Positions 34,108 to 35,537 of a DNA stretch of 35,537 nucleotides are shown here, piece by piece. This stretch comes from Pseudomonas cedrina subsp. fulgida (GTDB lineage: Bacteria > Pseudomonadota > Gammaproteobacteria > Pseudomonadales > Pseudomonadaceae). A model generated the notes under the pieces. That model saw only the letters and a list, made by a program, of their open reading frames with translations, was not told the DNA's origin and ran no database searches. Position 1 is the stretch's first letter. Each line of letters starts with the position of its first letter. The stretch spans positions 1-35,537 of the forward strand of contig JAFHKH010000176.1 of assembly GCA_016937595.1 (NCBI GenBank), written 5' to 3'. The position numbers were made by a program, and so were the translations under genes.

Positions 34108-34730
34108 TCAGCGCAGCGGCGAGAACGGCGCCGGCAGGTACACCGTGGAATGCATCTGCAACAGTTGCGGCGCGGAATTTTCCGGCGGCCAGGCGCCTTC
34201 GGCCACGGCGCGGGTGCGCACTTCAAGGCGCTGTTCCAGCGAGCTGTAGGGCCAGATGTGCAAGTAGCGCGGAATCTGCCCGCTGGTGGCATAGAACGCG
34301 GCATACACCTGGGAATAGTCCGGCCCGGTGCGCCGCTCCACGGCCTTGCCCCAACCACGCAACGTCGGTGCCAGCCCGCTGGGCACGAGGTTGTATTCGC
34401 GCAACTCATAGAACGGGCCATGAACCCCGGGAGGCAGCGGTTCGACAAAGTCGAAGGCGTTGTAATCATCCACTTGCTGTTCAAGCAGAAATTCACCAAT
34501 CGCAAAGCCGTCGGACGCCAGCAGATAACGCTCGCGCTCGCGTTCTCGACAACCGCCATCGTCGAACCCGCGCAGCACCGCGATACGATTCTGCGAGCCG
34601 ATTTCCGATACCCAGCAGCCCATCAAATGCACGCCCTCGCCCGCCTCGCGCAAGCTCCGCTCCAGGCGCGGCAAGGCTTGCGGCACGTGCGCACCCGTAA
34701 AGTGAAGGTCAACAGTTCGAAGTGTTTCAT
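34108..34730 (-). pseudogene. NIPSNAP-family protein with one-base frameshift
   Basis: An ATG at 34730 with GGAG 6 bp upstream opens MKHFELLTFTLRVRT, which fits the start of a NIPSNAP protein. The continuation (PQALPRLERSLREAGEGVHL and onward to the stop at 34108) is in another frame. An added G at about 34687 (ACGTG to ACGGTG) would restore a protein of about 207 residues. It has two NIPSNAP-like halves, the second with YELREYNLVPSG, YLHIWPYSSLEQRLE and the final PAPFSPLR. These are ferredoxin-like barrel proteins; some bind reactive aldehydes or catalyse small steps in catabolic clusters. It lies between iacI and iacA. Its role here is unknown. Confidence 0.75.
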
Positions 34731-34756
34731 GGCAGTCTCCAGCGCTACGCGCACGG

Positions 34757-34783
34757 CACGACCGCCCTTGCCGGGCAGTCGTG
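34757..34783. other. Stem-loop between iacI and the NIPSNAP gene
   Basis: CACGAC-C-GCCC (34757-34767) pairs with GGGC-A-GTCGTG (34773-34783) around a 5-base loop with one mismatch. There is no T-tract on the minus strand, so an mRNA processing or stabilising structure is as likely as a terminator. Confidence 0.35.
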
Positions 34784-34822
34784 GATATAAAGAATCTGGG
34801 GTTAATCAGTGCGCGTTATCGC

Positions 34823-35353
34823 TCACTGTGCGGCAGGCTTGGGCACCGGCAGCTCGGCGTCGCTGTTCCACGCCTGCACCGGGCGGCCGAACAGGTTTTC
34901 GGTCTGGAAATGCGCCATGCGCCACTGCCCGTCTTCCTCGGCAAAGCGCACGCTCAGACGCGCGGCGTTGAGATGGGAGGCGCCGCTGGCGAAGGTGGAT
35001 GTCTGCAACATCACCCAACTGCCGACCACGGAGTCGTCTCTTACCTCGATCAGCTCGCTGGTTAGGAAGTGCACGTTGAGGGCAAAGTGCGCCGGGGTTT
35101 TCATGTAGCCGGCGAACATCGCCGCAATGGCTGCGCGCCCGCGATAGCCGCCGAAGCTCTGGACATACTTGGCGCCCTTGCCCTCCCACACCGCCTCTTC
35201 GGTGAACAAGCCGGCCAGTTCGTCGAGCGGCGTGTGGGCGTCGAGGGCGTCACACAACACCATGTAGCGGTTCATGCAGGCGCGGACGCTGTCCTGGAGC
35301 TCAAAGCGACGCAGGCGTTGTTCCAGGTCTGCGCGGGGAATGCTTGTGCTCAT
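34823..35353 (-). CDS. iacI: IacI, SnoaL/NTF2-like protein
   Basis: The ATG at 35353 starts one base after the iacH stop, which is typical coupling; the frame is open further out but overlaps iacH. The 176-residue product has the SnoaL-like pattern (NRYMVLCDALDAHTP, HFALNVHFLTSELIEV, the GSWVMLQTSTFASG strand). The biochemical role is not settled in my knowledge; it may help isomerise or hydrolyse an intermediate. It matches the family and neighbour order of iacI, and its diverged copy lies at 10146-10652 beside the other amidase gene. Confidence 0.87.
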   Translation of the reverse strand: MSTSIPRADLEQRLRRFELQDSVRACMNRYMVLCDALDAHTPLDELAGLFTEEAVWEGKGAKYVQSFGGYRGRAAIAAMFAGYMKTPAHFALNVHFLTSELIEVRDDSVVGSWVMLQTSTFASGASHLNAARLSVRFAEEDGQWRMAHFQTENLFGRPVQAWNSDAELPVPKPAAQ

Positions 35354-35354
35354 T

Positions 35355-35537
35355 TCAGCCACCATGCCCAGCGTACAGGCGTTCAAGCAGGCGACCGGCG
35401 ATGGCCAGCAGTTGCTCATCCGCGCCCTTGGCGGCCACCAGTTGCAGGCCAACCGGCAGGCCCTCGGCACTGGCCAGCGGGATGCTCAGCGCCGGATGCC
35501 CCGACAGGTTGAACGGGCGTACGAAGGCGGTCATGCC
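35355..35537 (-). CDS. iacH: IacH amidase, C-terminal part (5' end outside window)
   Basis: The frame is open to the window edge and ends at a TGA at 35357-35355. The visible 60 residues (VRPFNLSGHPALSIPLAS, GLPVGLQLVAAKGADEQL) match the C-terminal end of amidase-signature hydrolases and of the copy at 9049-10149. The catalytic triad lies outside the window. It is coupled to iacI, whose start lies one base after its stop. Confidence 0.87.
   Translation of the reverse strand, partial: GMTAFVRPFNLSGHPALSIPLASAEGLPVGLQLVAAKGADEQLLAIAGRLLERLYAGHGG

Noticed and set aside
33957..34559. Minus-strand open frame overlapping the NIPSNAP gene
   Set aside because: The NIPSNAP frame carries the conserved motifs; this frame is a cysteine/arginine-rich shadow.
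1..35537. CRISPR arrays, prophage genes, toxin-antitoxin or other defence systems
   Set aside because: I looked for regularly spaced repeats and typical gene sets and saw none; the accessory content is catabolic.

Overview
The window looks like chromosome of a plant- or soil-associated Pseudomonas. The grounds are a Pseudomonas-style REP doublet and a Pseudomonas-type inverted repeat, an OprD-like porin, Bcr/CflA and APC transporters, two methyl-accepting chemotaxis protein genes, and moderate to high GC.

The right end (about 28.0-35.5 kb, minus strand) carries a compact gene set that I recognise by order and family as the indole-3-acetic acid (auxin) degradation cluster. It reads iacH (partial), iacI, a NIPSNAP-family gene, then iacA-B-C-D-E-F-G with gaps of 11-50 bp. 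From family knowledge, the pathway opens and strips the indole acid down to catechol. iacR and the catechol cleavage genes are not in the window.

The middle (about 5.1-23.8 kb) holds a second, dispersed set of diverged copies of seven of these genes: C and D, H and I, F, G, and A. It lacks B and E. These copies are interleaved with an amine-oxidation module: an APC amino acid/amine permease, an ornithine-cyclodeaminase-like protein with a frameshift, a RidA-like protein, a DadA-like FAD oxidase, an aldehyde dehydrogenase, and LysR and TetR regulators. A catalase-like peroxidase/cytochrome b561 pair and a chemoreceptor with a candidate FliA promoter lie in or beside it. My hypothesis is that this is a locus for an aromatic, probably indolic, amine: uptake, oxidation to aldehyde, then to acid, then ring attack by auxin-type enzymes.

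The left end (1-5 kb) has the 3' part of an MCP gene, an AraC regulator with a DMT exporter, an outer-membrane porin, and decayed DNA that includes an IS66-type transposase remnant. Between the two iac-type regions sit the MCP, a REP doublet, and a Bcr/CflA exporter with a TetR regulator.

Three genes (ornithine-cyclodeaminase-like, MCP, NIPSNAP) each appear to lack a single G or C in an otherwise intact frame. This may be sequence error or real decay. All family calls come from reading motifs by eye; no database search was run.
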